Part shown: piece by piece, positions 9,473-16,907 of the stretch
How the letters are laid out: each line of letters begins with the position of its first letter
How positions within the stretch are numbered: the first letter of the stretch is position 1
Source of the DNA: Campylobacter coli
GTDB lineage: Bacteria; Campylobacterota; Campylobacteria; Campylobacterales; Campylobacteraceae
Length of the DNA: 64,000 nucleotides
Reading direction: 5' to 3'
NCBI GenBank assembly: GCA_039516895.1
Contig: CP154437.1
Coordinates: 1,240,001-1,304,000, forward strand
The notes under the pieces: generated by a model
Databases searched by the model: none
The model's input: only the letters and a program-made list of their open reading frames with translations
What the model was told of the DNA's origin: nothing
Program-made: the position numbers and the translations under genes

Positions 9473-9742
9473 ATGAAACATTTTATTTTTAGCGGATTAA
9501 TTGGTTTAGGTGCTTTGGCTTTTTTAGCAGGTTGTAGCGATGAGGCAAAAACAAGCGATTATTATAAAGCGCACTTAGATGAGGCAAAAGCTAGAGTTGC
9601 AGAATGTAAAAAAATGGAGAAAATGAATGAAACTCAACAAAGGGATTGTTCTAATGCAAAATGGGCAGTTGAAACAGAAGATACAGGTTATATTGAAAAA
9701 ACTTGGGGTAAATCAAACCCAGACGCTCTTAAATGGAAATAA
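9473..9742 (+). CDS. eexN: EexN-family entry-exclusion lipoprotein
   Basis: 89 residues. A lipoprotein signal with lipobox LAGC puts the modified Cys at residue 21. The mature part is short and charged, with SDYYKAHLDEAKARVAECKK followed by RDCSNAKWA: two further Cys in the pattern seen in EexN/TrbK-type lipoproteins. These sit in the inner membrane of cells carrying a conjugative system and block entry of a related plasmid. A good AAGGAG precedes the ATG by 7 nt. Downstream is a fragment resembling the start of a VirB6/TrbL protein, the usual neighbour of eexN. The reading frame is intact, so it may still be expressed although its transfer operon is gone. Assignment is by motif and context from memory. 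Confidence 0.72.
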   Translation: MKHFIFSGLIGLGALAFLAGCSDEAKTSDYYKAHLDEAKARVAECKKMEKMNETQQRDCSNAKWAVETEDTGYIEKTWGKSNPDALKWK

Positions 9743-9890
9743 ACTAGCGATTATTTTTTTAATTTTTCTTGCTCCAAATTTAGCTTTTGGAGCTGAAAAT
9801 GCGGAAGGCGTTTTAAATATAATACGAAATGGACTCTTATCTTGGACGCCTCTTATTAAAACCGCTTGTTTGTAGATATTTTGAATTTTT
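9741..9890 (+). pseudogene. 5' fragment of a VirB6/TrbL-like T4SS membrane gene, truncated at the CRISPR array
   Basis: The frame overlapping the eexN stop reads KLAIIFLIFLAPNLAFGAEN, a signal-peptide-like segment, and then NAEGVLNIIRNGLLSWTPLI and KTACL. It then meets TAG (9873-9875) and TGA (9882-9884). Both stops fall where TGG would give W-I-F-W, a natural continuation for the first helix of a VirB6/TrbL protein. No ATG lies at a sensible start. Six nt after the TGA the first CRISPR repeat begins. I read it as a decayed fragment of the gene normally following eexN in type IV secretion operons. The family is an inference from context and hydrophobicity. Confidence 0.5.
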
Positions 9891-10849
9891 GTTTTAGTCT
9901 CTTTTTAAATTTCTTTATGGTAAAATAGAATTGCAAATACAACAAGACTTAGAAAGGTTTTAGTCTCTTTTTAAATTTCTTTATGGTAAAATTCATCTGA
10001 CATTGAATATTGACTTTTAATTGTTTTAGTCTCTTTTTAAATTTCTTTATGGTAAAATGAAAATGCCTTGCTTGAAGATGGCGACGCGTTTTAGTCTCTT
10101 TTTAAATTTCTTTATGGTAAAATTTTAAAATTTTGCACAAACCCTGCAGGATAGTTTTAGTCTCTTTTTAAATTTCTTTATGGTAAAATATCAAGATTTT
10201 TAATTATTGTGCTTGTGCTGTTTTAGTCTCTTTTTAAATTTCTTTATGGTAAAATTTTTGTGAATTTGTTAATGGTGAATATAATGTTTTAGTCTCTTTT
10301 TAAATTTCTTTATGGTAAAATTGTAATTATATCATTTAAACTTGCCACAGAGTTTTAGTCTCTTTTTAAATTTCTTTATGGTAAAATCAACGCCACTCTT
10401 ATTGAAAAAACACTTACGTTTTAGTCTCTTTTTAAATTTCTTTATGGTAAAATGAATTAGAAATTAATATAAAAGAAGGCGAAGTTTTAGTCTCTTTTTA
10501 AATTTCTTTATGGTAAAATTGTCATTTTTTGTAAGAATTGCTGCGCAAAGTTTTAGTCTCTTTTTAAATTTCTTTATGGTAAAATTATAGGCTTGCAAGC
10601 CGAATTTAAAATCATGTTTTAGTCTCTTTTTAAATTTCTTTATGGTAAAATAGCTCTGGATATGACATCCTTAAAGTCTTTGTTTTAGTCTCTTTTTAAA
10701 TTTCTTTATGGTAAAATAGGTTTATCTACATCAACTCTTAATTCACTGTTTTAGTCTCTTTTTAAATTTCTTTATGGTAAAATAATATTTTAGTAGGGCA
10801 ATATTCTTGCAAAGTTTTAGTCTCTTTTTAAATTTCTTTATGGTAAAAT
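9891..10849 (+). CRISPR. Type II-C CRISPR array, 15 repeats and 14 spacers
   Basis: Fifteen 36 nt repeats start at 9891, 9957, 10023, 10088, 10154, 10220, 10286, 10352, 10418, 10484, 10550, 10616, 10682, 10748 and 10814. All read identical, beginning GTTTTAGTCTCTTTTTAAAT and ending TTTATGGTAAAAT. Spacers are 30 nt, except the third (10059-10087), which is 29. The repeat ends in TGGTAAAAT, an extended -10 element. In type II-C systems of Campylobacter and Neisseria each repeat carries its own promoter that starts the crRNA within the next spacer. That gives plus-strand transcription, opposite to the cas genes and toward the tracrRNA. Neither terminal repeat is degenerate, so repeat decay does not show which end gains spacers. 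Confidence 0.99.
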
Positions 10850-10907
10850 AGACTTTGAACAAATAAAGAAAAATAGAGCTTTTTGTATACAAAAATGTAT
10901 AAAAATA

Positions 10908-10916
10908 TGCTATCAT
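10908..10916 (+). promoter_or_regulatory. Extended -10 promoter of tracrRNA
   Basis: TGCTATCAT (TGn followed by TATCAT) lies in an AT-rich stretch about 6 nt before the expected 5' end of the tracrRNA. Campylobacter sigma-70 promoters rely on an extended -10 with AT-rich upstream DNA, which fits here. Not proven by start-site data. Confidence 0.6.
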
Positions 10917-10921
10917 TTTAA

Positions 10922-10995
10922 AAGAGAAATTTAAAAAGAGACTAAAATAAGTGGTTTTCGGTTAGCCACGCAGGGTTACAATCCCTTTAAAACCG
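10922..10995 (+). ncRNA. tracrRNA of the type II-C system
   Basis: Positions 10926-10947 are exactly complementary to repeat positions 2-23 (22 nt), forming the anti-repeat. Hairpin 1 follows: GTGGTT at 10951-10956 with AGCCAC at 10964-10969. Hairpin 2 is AGGG at 10972-10975 with CCCT at 10983-10986 around the TTACAAT loop, also found in the C. jejuni tracrRNA as I recall it. The loop of hairpin 1 (CGGTT, 10959-10963) can pair with AACCG at 10991-10995, like the pseudoknot in the C. jejuni RNA. The 3' end meets the cas2 stop codon. No clear poly-T terminator is seen, so the end is approximate. Confidence 0.9.
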
Positions 10996-11427
10996 TTAAA
11001 ATTCAAACAAACTAGCTTGTCTAATTTTATTAGACTTAGTTTTGTTTTCTTTGTATATCTTGTCATTGCTGTATTTAAAATCTTGTGTTTTTTCATCATA
11101 CTCAAAAAGAACTAAATTTTTATCATCATTCATTTTTTCATTAAAAGTAACTCCACCTAAAAGTATTTGCATATTGTCAAATTGTTTTTCGGTTATGGTT
11201 AATACTCTTATATTGCCACAAGGGGGTAAAATTCTTTCTACGGATTTGATTGCTGTTTTAGCCGAAGTCATTCCTTTACAAATTTTAACATATACGCTAA
11301 ATTGCATCATAAAAAAGCCAAGTTTTACAAGCGAAACTCTAAATTTATTTGCACTTTTTTGCTCTTTCTTACTTTTAGTGGGTATATCAAACATCAATAA
11401 TACTCTCATAAATTTATCTTCTATCAT
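10996..11427 (-). CDS. cas2: CRISPR-associated endonuclease Cas2
   Basis: 143 residues. The N-terminus MRVLLMFDIPTKSKKEQKSA is the Cas2 ferredoxin-fold strand with the conserved Asp, followed by the FRVSLVKLGFFMMQFSVYVK segment. Cas2 forms the scaffold of the Cas1-Cas2 spacer-integration complex. About 40 C-terminal residues (Lys/Asn-rich, ending ASLFEF) extend beyond the shortest Cas2 proteins. The gene overlaps cas1 by 14 nt and ends against the tracrRNA gene, so transcription of the two converges. Confidence 0.95.
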   Translation of the reverse strand: MIEDKFMRVLLMFDIPTKSKKEQKSANKFRVSLVKLGFFMMQFSVYVKICKGMTSAKTAIKSVERILPPCGNIRVLTITEKQFDNMQILLGGVTFNEKMNDDKNLVLFEYDEKTQDFKYSNDKIYKENKTKSNKIRQASLFEF

Positions 11428-12316
11428 ATAAATTTACCATCATAAGTTCATCATTTTCCAATAAAGCATTTTTAAAATTTTGAATATAAAAATTTATAGC
11501 CCTATTCAAAGGATAAGCTTTATTTTCAATAATGATTTCTTCTTGCAAAATACCAATTAATCTTTGCTTTGCTTCCTTATCTAAAAATTCACTCTCTTTT
11601 ATATCTTTTAAATCAAATACGCACAAGTCAACCAAAGGCCTAAATACTTCTATCAAATCATCACAAAGATTAAAATCATTATAGATATTATCGTGCTTTA
11701 TACCTTGCCAAGGTAAAAGTCCACTTATGCAAACCGCTCTAACTATAAGTGATCTTATGACAGCATAGCCGTAATTTAGAGCAGAATTTACAAAACATAT
11801 CTCATTTCTTGTAAAATTGCTACCAAACAAAGTTTTAAAATACAAAGCAGCTGCAGTCGCTTCTAAATTTTTAGCATCATTTAAGCTTACATTTTTAGCC
11901 AAAGCTAGAAGCTCTTTAGCTTCTTTGATATGATGGGTAATTTTTAAAATATGGGCTTGATTTGAAATTTTGTTTTTAATGATTTTTTGCCACAAAATCG
12001 CTTTTCTTTGTAGTGTTACTTTAATTTGCTTTTTAGCTACTTTTGCACTGATAAAATGACCTAAAAATGGAGAAAAAATTCCATTGATATGATGAGATTC
12101 ATCGCAAGTTAAAAGTATGATTTTATACTTGGCTAGAGCGCTAAGCAAGCTTGAAGTGATACTTGCTTGCAAAGATTCTAGTATGATAAAATTGATATCT
12201 TTGAGAAAAAACTTGGCTTCTTTATCGTCTTGTTTTATCACAAGATGATTAAACTCAAGGCTTAGTTTTGCTTGATTGGATATCAATATACTTTTAAAAG
12301 CTTCATCATAGGCCAT
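11414..12316 (-). CDS. cas1: CRISPR-associated integrase Cas1 (type II)
   Basis: 300 residues, the type II-C length. Likely metal-binding catalytic residues are Glu152 in LEATAAALYFKTLFG, His208 in GLLPWQGIKHDN, and the acidic pair Asp220/Glu223 in CDDLIEVFRPLVD. Cas1 inserts new spacers together with Cas2. It overlaps cas9 by 11 nt and cas2 by 14 nt, so the three genes form one translationally coupled operon. No Cas4 or Csn2 gene is present, which defines subtype II-C. Confidence 0.97.
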   Translation of the reverse strand: MAYDEAFKSILISNQAKLSLEFNHLVIKQDDKEAKFFLKDINFIILESLQASITSSLLSALAKYKIILLTCDESHHINGIFSPFLGHFISAKVAKKQIKVTLQRKAILWQKIIKNKISNQAHILKITHHIKEAKELLALAKNVSLNDAKNLEATAAALYFKTLFGSNFTRNEICFVNSALNYGYAVIRSLIVRAVCISGLLPWQGIKHDNIYNDFNLCDDLIEVFRPLVDLCVFDLKDIKESEFLDKEAKQRLIGILQEEIIIENKAYPLNRAINFYIQNFKNALLENDELMMVNLYDRR

Positions 12317-15308
12317 GTTTTTTGCTCGTCTTTAAGGCGATATCTTCCCTTGGTTTAAAATCAGCCTTGATTTTTTCTCCAAGCGGGGTTATAATGTATT
12401 TTTCAAAAATTCTCAATCCCTGAATTCCTATTTTTTTAGCCTTTACATTTCCTTCTTCTGCATTTGTAAACAATAGCTTTTGATTGTCTGTTAAGTTTTC
12501 AAATTTATTATCATGTTTTTCAACACAAATACTTGAGTTACTGATATCAAAACCATTATAATAAGCAAATTCGGGTTCTTGCATATCTTTTTTTTGTATC
12601 AAAACCAAATCATCTTTATGCAAAGAAAAACAAAACTCATAGCTTTCATCTATTTCTTGCCATTGCTTTGGATTGCCCTTTTTATCTTTACCTATAATTA
12701 CTATTTTATTTGGTAAAACTCCTAAAGCAAAATCCATAGTATAAATAGGTATGGCATAAAATTTATTTTGTTTTTTAAAAATATCAATCCTTACCATGGT
12801 GTCATTTTCTACATATTTTGTACCTATTTTTCTTATTTTTCCACAATTTAGTGCTATTTCTACACCTTCTTGTGAGTTGTATTTTTTAATCATTTCATCT
12901 TTAGAGTAAAATGTTTCCTTATGCAAAGCTCCTCTTGCTCTTTTTCTAGGAGGTTTTGAAACAAAAAGTTTGTTTATTTGATTTAAAATTTGCTCTCTAA
13001 ACCCCTCAAAAGGCTCAAAGAACTTAGCTTGATGTTTATAACTATCATTTGTAAGTTCTTTAGCATAAAGTTTTGCTTTTAAAAGCTCTTGTTCTTTTTT
13101 AAAATCCGAAAAAGCTTTTATAATGGCATTTGTGCTATAAGCGACTATTGTGGCATCAAGTGCGTGATGAAGATGGTTGTTTCTATCTTTTTGAGCAAAT
13201 CCCCAAGTATGCCTTAAAACTGATGTAAGCATTCCATTGATTGTTTGCACATGTATTTTACTTCCTTTTTCTCCACTTTTTAGATTTATATCTTCTTTTT
13301 CATCTAAAGGTAAAAAATCTAAATATTCTTTTGTGTATTTAACAATAAGAGTTGAAATATATCTTGTATCATTTAAATTCCTGCTGATAAAATCTTGCTG
13401 TTGCTTACCTTTAAAAGCTTCGTCTAAAATTTTATTTTTCTTTTTGTAGGGAAGATTTTGAGCCAAAGCTTGAATTTTACTCCATCTTTCTTCATTTGCT
13501 CCAAAGGCTTCAAAAGGTGTTTTATTGAGTTTTTCTTGATTTTCTTTGGTAAAAACCAAAACCTTATTTAAAAAAGAATCATCAAAACTTCGTGAATAAG
13601 GATATATATGATCAACCTCTAAAGCTTTTTCATCTCTTAAGTGTTCTATGGATATTTTTTTACCACTATAAATACAAAATTCTTTTTGTTCTTTCCAAAG
13701 TTTTAATTTTAAGATATTTTTAGCATTTGCCTTAAGCCCAAAATTTTCACACTCATTTAAAGCCCAAATATTATTCTCATAGTTTTCTTTTTGCTCTTTT
13801 TCGATCTTAGTCCTAAGCTTTTTACTCAGCCCTATATCTCTTGCTAATTCTATATGAATTTTATGCATTTTTCCATATTTTTTAAGCAAAGCATTTAAAA
13901 CTTTTCTATACTCGCTTATAGCACGATTTACGATAGGATTGGTAAGCTCTTGTGCAAAAATACTATCGCAAAAGGCAGGTAAAAAATCGAATTTTTGATT
14001 GTTTGATTTTGTTTTCAAATTTAAAAGCTTGCAAGCCTCATCGTATCTTTTTCCCTCTTTCATCAAAGGCAAGATTAGATTAAGTGCTTTAAAACTAAGA
14101 TTTATATGATCATTGAAATCAATTTCTATTAAATTCTTGATTTGCTCGTTATTTAAACTATACTTTTCTAAAGTAATTTTTAATTTCTCATTATCTTTAA
14201 TTAGAGTGATATAAGTCGCTATTTGATCTAGTTCTTCCCTAGTTAAGGAATGCTCTCCTAGGGCTTTTTTAAATTCGACTAATTTTCTAAATTCGATCAG
14301 CTTTGCACTTTCTGCATTGTCTTTATCATACTTTAGACTTTTAAATTTCATACTTTCATGAAGTTTAATGTATTCTCTAAATTTTTTATAAGTGATACTT
14401 CCTTTATCTAAGATATGATTTAAAATTTCATTGATAATCTGACTCGATACAAGCTCTCCACTCTCTTTCTCTAAGCTTTTTAGCTCATTGATAATCTTGG
14501 TTAACGCTACGAATTCCCAAGCACTATATGAATTTTTACAAGCTCTTTTTTCATCTTCAAAAAAAGTGCAAGCTCCTACTAAATATGAAAAATCTTTCAA
14601 AGATCTTTGAAAAAATGCAACTTTTAGAATTTCCTTTATAAAATTATCATTATAAGAATATCCCCATTCTTTTTGTTTTTCTAAAATCAGTTTTAATTCT
14701 TTTTCTAAATCACTTGCTAGAACGCAATTTTCATAACTGCCTTTTTTATTGCGTATATTTATAAAATCTTTTGTATTTTCTTTATATTTTTGGAAAAATT
14801 CTTTATAAAAATACTCTCCTACACTTTGATATTTTTCTAATTTTAAAGCATTTGTTTTTAAAGCGCTTAAAATTTTACCCTTTTCATTGTCACTTGATTT
14901 TTTTTCATTTTTATTCATATAGCCACGATGTTTTGCTATGTGTAAAATCACCCTTGCTAAATCTTTGGGTTCTATTTTTTCATTAAGTGCTTTATACCTT
15001 AGCTCATAAGGACTTACAAGCCTTCCTTCATAAGCTTTAGGCAATTCTCCATCGTTTGCTATATAATCTTGATAATTTAATTTCAATTCTTTTGAAATAA
15101 TATGCTTTAAAGCAATCAGTCTTGATCTTCTTCTTCCTAGTCGTCTTCTATTGCTTCTTGCATTGCGTCTAGGTAAAGCTAAAGATTCTTTTGTTTTAGG
15201 ATCTTCAGCCTTAGTAAATAATCTCACACCACAATCTTGCAATTGATTGTCTTTAACAAAAGCCCAACCTATAGAGTTAATCCCTATATCAAAACCTAAA
15301 ATTTTCAT
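12306..15308 (-). CDS. cas9: Type II-C CRISPR effector nuclease Cas9 (compact)
   Basis: 1000 residues. RuvC-I FDIGINSIGWAF carries Asp7. The Arg-rich bridge helix follows (LPRRNARSNRRRLGRRRSRL, about 46-65), then a REC lobe (about 70-470) containing HIAKHRGYMNKNEKK. RuvC-II is IHIELARDIG with Glu487. The HNH domain has VDHIYPYSRSFDD with His567. RuvC-III is HHALDATIVAYS with His714 and Asp718, followed by a C-terminal PAM-interacting region. All catalytic residues are present, so the enzyme looks active. C. jejuni Cas9 is 984 residues and differs in the REC segment; from memory this sequence is closer to the 1003-residue C. lari Cas9. The ATG has only a weak GAGAA upstream. dnaB ends 82 nt upstream. 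Confidence 0.98.
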   Translation of the reverse strand: MKILGFDIGINSIGWAFVKDNQLQDCGVRLFTKAEDPKTKESLALPRRNARSNRRRLGRRRSRLIALKHIISKELKLNYQDYIANDGELPKAYEGRLVSPYELRYKALNEKIEPKDLARVILHIAKHRGYMNKNEKKSSDNEKGKILSALKTNALKLEKYQSVGEYFYKEFFQKYKENTKDFINIRNKKGSYENCVLASDLEKELKLILEKQKEWGYSYNDNFIKEILKVAFFQRSLKDFSYLVGACTFFEDEKRACKNSYSAWEFVALTKIINELKSLEKESGELVSSQIINEILNHILDKGSITYKKFREYIKLHESMKFKSLKYDKDNAESAKLIEFRKLVEFKKALGEHSLTREELDQIATYITLIKDNEKLKITLEKYSLNNEQIKNLIEIDFNDHINLSFKALNLILPLMKEGKRYDEACKLLNLKTKSNNQKFDFLPAFCDSIFAQELTNPIVNRAISEYRKVLNALLKKYGKMHKIHIELARDIGLSKKLRTKIEKEQKENYENNIWALNECENFGLKANAKNILKLKLWKEQKEFCIYSGKKISIEHLRDEKALEVDHIYPYSRSFDDSFLNKVLVFTKENQEKLNKTPFEAFGANEERWSKIQALAQNLPYKKKNKILDEAFKGKQQQDFISRNLNDTRYISTLIVKYTKEYLDFLPLDEKEDINLKSGEKGSKIHVQTINGMLTSVLRHTWGFAQKDRNNHLHHALDATIVAYSTNAIIKAFSDFKKEQELLKAKLYAKELTNDSYKHQAKFFEPFEGFREQILNQINKLFVSKPPRKRARGALHKETFYSKDEMIKKYNSQEGVEIALNCGKIRKIGTKYVENDTMVRIDIFKKQNKFYAIPIYTMDFALGVLPNKIVIIGKDKKGNPKQWQEIDESYEFCFSLHKDDLVLIQKKDMQEPEFAYYNGFDISNSSICVEKHDNKFENLTDNQKLLFTNAEEGNVKAKKIGIQGLRIFEKYIITPLGEKIKADFKPREDIALKTSKKHGL

Positions 15309-15389
15309 TCGTTCTCACTTTTATATAGTATTTATGATTGATTTTAAATAACATTGCTTTCATATCAAAGCACCTCTAACAATTTAACC

Positions 15390-16763
15390 CTACTCCTGAA
15401 ATTCAACACTCTCAAATCTTGGTTTATCCACAAAGCAAGATTTTTCTTTTAAAAATAAAACCTCGACAACTCCTACAGGGCCATTTCTATTTTTGCCGAC
15501 TAAAATTTCAGCATTTTCTTGCATAGGATTAGGAATGAAATTTCTTTGATAAGGTTTGCCTTCGGCTTTAGCCTTGTTTTCACGTTCTTTTTCATCCTGC
15601 TCCCTATAAACCTCATCACGATACACAAATAAAATCGTATCCGCATCCTGCTCTATAGCCCCACTTTCACGCAAATCACTCATCATAGGACGCTTGTTTG
15701 CACGCTGTTCTAAAGAACGATTGAGCTGCGAAAGTGCGATGATAGGCATATCAAGCTCCCTTGCTAAAAGCTTAAGCCCTCTTGAAATTTCGCTGACTTG
15801 TAAATGTCTATCATTAAAATTAGAATTACTCATCATAAGCCCTATATAATCGATCACGCAAAGCCCTATACTTTCTTCTTGAGCCTTTAAACGCCTTAAA
15901 ATCGCTCTTACATCTGTGATAGTCGCATAACCACTATCATAGATAAATAATTTCTTTTTAGAATAATAATTGCAAGCATCGCCAATGCGTTCCCATTCAT
16001 TATCATTTAAATCCGCAGTCAAGATTTTTTGCAAAGGAATGGAAGTTTTTGCCGAAAGCATTCTTTGCATGATTTGAGCAGCAGGCATTTCAAGCGAAAA
16101 CATCACCACTCCCTTATCCTGTCTTAAAACCTTTTCTATAAAATTCAAGCACAAAGTTGTTTTTCCCATACCTGGGCGCGCTGCGATGATGATAAGCTCC
16201 CCGCCTTTAAAACCCTTAGTCATAGTATTTAGATCTTCAAATCCTGTATCAAGTCCTATCACGGATTTGTTTTCAAGGCTTTTTTGTTTTTTAAATTCTT
16301 CCAAAAGCTCGCTTAAGACTATTTCTATATCTTTGATATCGTTGGTGTTTACACGATTGGTAATGTTAAAAATTTCCTTGCCGATTTCATCAGAAATTTC
16401 ACTGACTGCGCGATTATCATTGATCCTTGTTGGCAAAAGATGGGCAAAACTTAAAAGCTGTCTTTTAATCGACTTTTCGCGAAGTTCATTGACATAAGCG
16501 GGAAGATCTATTATCGAAGGAGTTGCGATAATCTCTGTTAAAATTTGCTCATCTATTTTTTTATGCTTTTTTAAAAAGCTAATCGATATAGGCTCTCCAG
16601 CATTCACACAAGCAATAATAGCTTTAAAAACATCCTGATGAGCTTTAAGACTAAAATCTTTAGGTTCTATATCTCCTGCTATGCTAGAATAAGCGTCCTC
16701 GCTCATAATACAACTACTTAAAATTGCGCGTTCTAAATCCAAATCAAAATGCTCTTGCTGCAC
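15390..16763 (-). CDS. dnaB: Replicative DNA helicase DnaB
   Basis: 457 residues. The N-terminal DnaB domain (about 5-110) is joined to a RecA-like helicase domain with Walker A AARPGMGKTTL (about residue 196), Walker B VIDYIGLM, the SQLNRSLEQR motif and the Arg finger region near DSDLRESGAIEQDAD-type residues (here SDLRESGAIEQ). DnaB unwinds the fork as a hexamer. The gene lies on the minus strand upstream of cas9 but is not obviously co-transcribed with it. It corresponds to C. jejuni Cj0562, so normal Cj056x-Cj050x order resumes here. Confidence 0.97.
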   Translation of the reverse strand: MQQEHFDLDLERAILSSCIMSEDAYSSIAGDIEPKDFSLKAHQDVFKAIIACVNAGEPISISFLKKHKKIDEQILTEIIATPSIIDLPAYVNELREKSIKRQLLSFAHLLPTRINDNRAVSEISDEIGKEIFNITNRVNTNDIKDIEIVLSELLEEFKKQKSLENKSVIGLDTGFEDLNTMTKGFKGGELIIIAARPGMGKTTLCLNFIEKVLRQDKGVVMFSLEMPAAQIMQRMLSAKTSIPLQKILTADLNDNEWERIGDACNYYSKKKLFIYDSGYATITDVRAILRRLKAQEESIGLCVIDYIGLMMSNSNFNDRHLQVSEISRGLKLLARELDMPIIALSQLNRSLEQRANKRPMMSDLRESGAIEQDADTILFVYRDEVYREQDEKERENKAKAEGKPYQRNFIPNPMQENAEILVGKNRNGPVGVVEVLFLKEKSCFVDKPRFESVEFQE

Positions 16764-16849
16764 CTATTTTCCTTTTTTGAGTAAAATTTATTGAAAGATT
16801 TTATCTAAAAGAATCTAAAAATTCACATAAGCTTTTTATAAAAAATTAA

Positions 16850-16865
16850 AGTAATATTAGTTACA
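16850..16865. promoter_or_regulatory. CmeR-like operator upstream of the barrel-protein gene
   Basis: AGTAATATTAGTTACA contains GTAA...TTAC half-sites and closely resembles the 16 bp inverted repeat TGTAATAAATATTACA known for CmeR in C. jejuni. It lies about 43-58 nt before the TTG start of the next gene, whose C. jejuni counterpart (Cj0561c) is strongly repressed by CmeR. CmeR itself is not in this window. Confidence 0.55.
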
Positions 16866-16907
16866 ATAAAATTATAATTTTAATCAAAAACTATCAAGGA
16901 GTTTATC

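Noticed and set aside
9627-9875. 82-residue plus-strand frame overlapping eexN
   Set aside because: Its first half is only the shifted frame of eexN. The second half is better read as a truncated VirB6/TrbL-like fragment, so it is not an intact gene.
9044-9890. CRISPR leader with long A/T-rich promoter
   Set aside because: Sequence before the first repeat is a T4SS-like fragment and has no conserved leader; promoters lie in the repeats.
11042-11431. 129-residue frame on the strand opposite cas2
   Set aside because: Antisense shadow of cas2 with no ribosome site or recognisable motif.
15309-15389. Possible attR or second tRNA 3' copy between cas9 and dnaB
   Set aside because: I compared it with the last 24 nt of the tRNA gene and saw no match.
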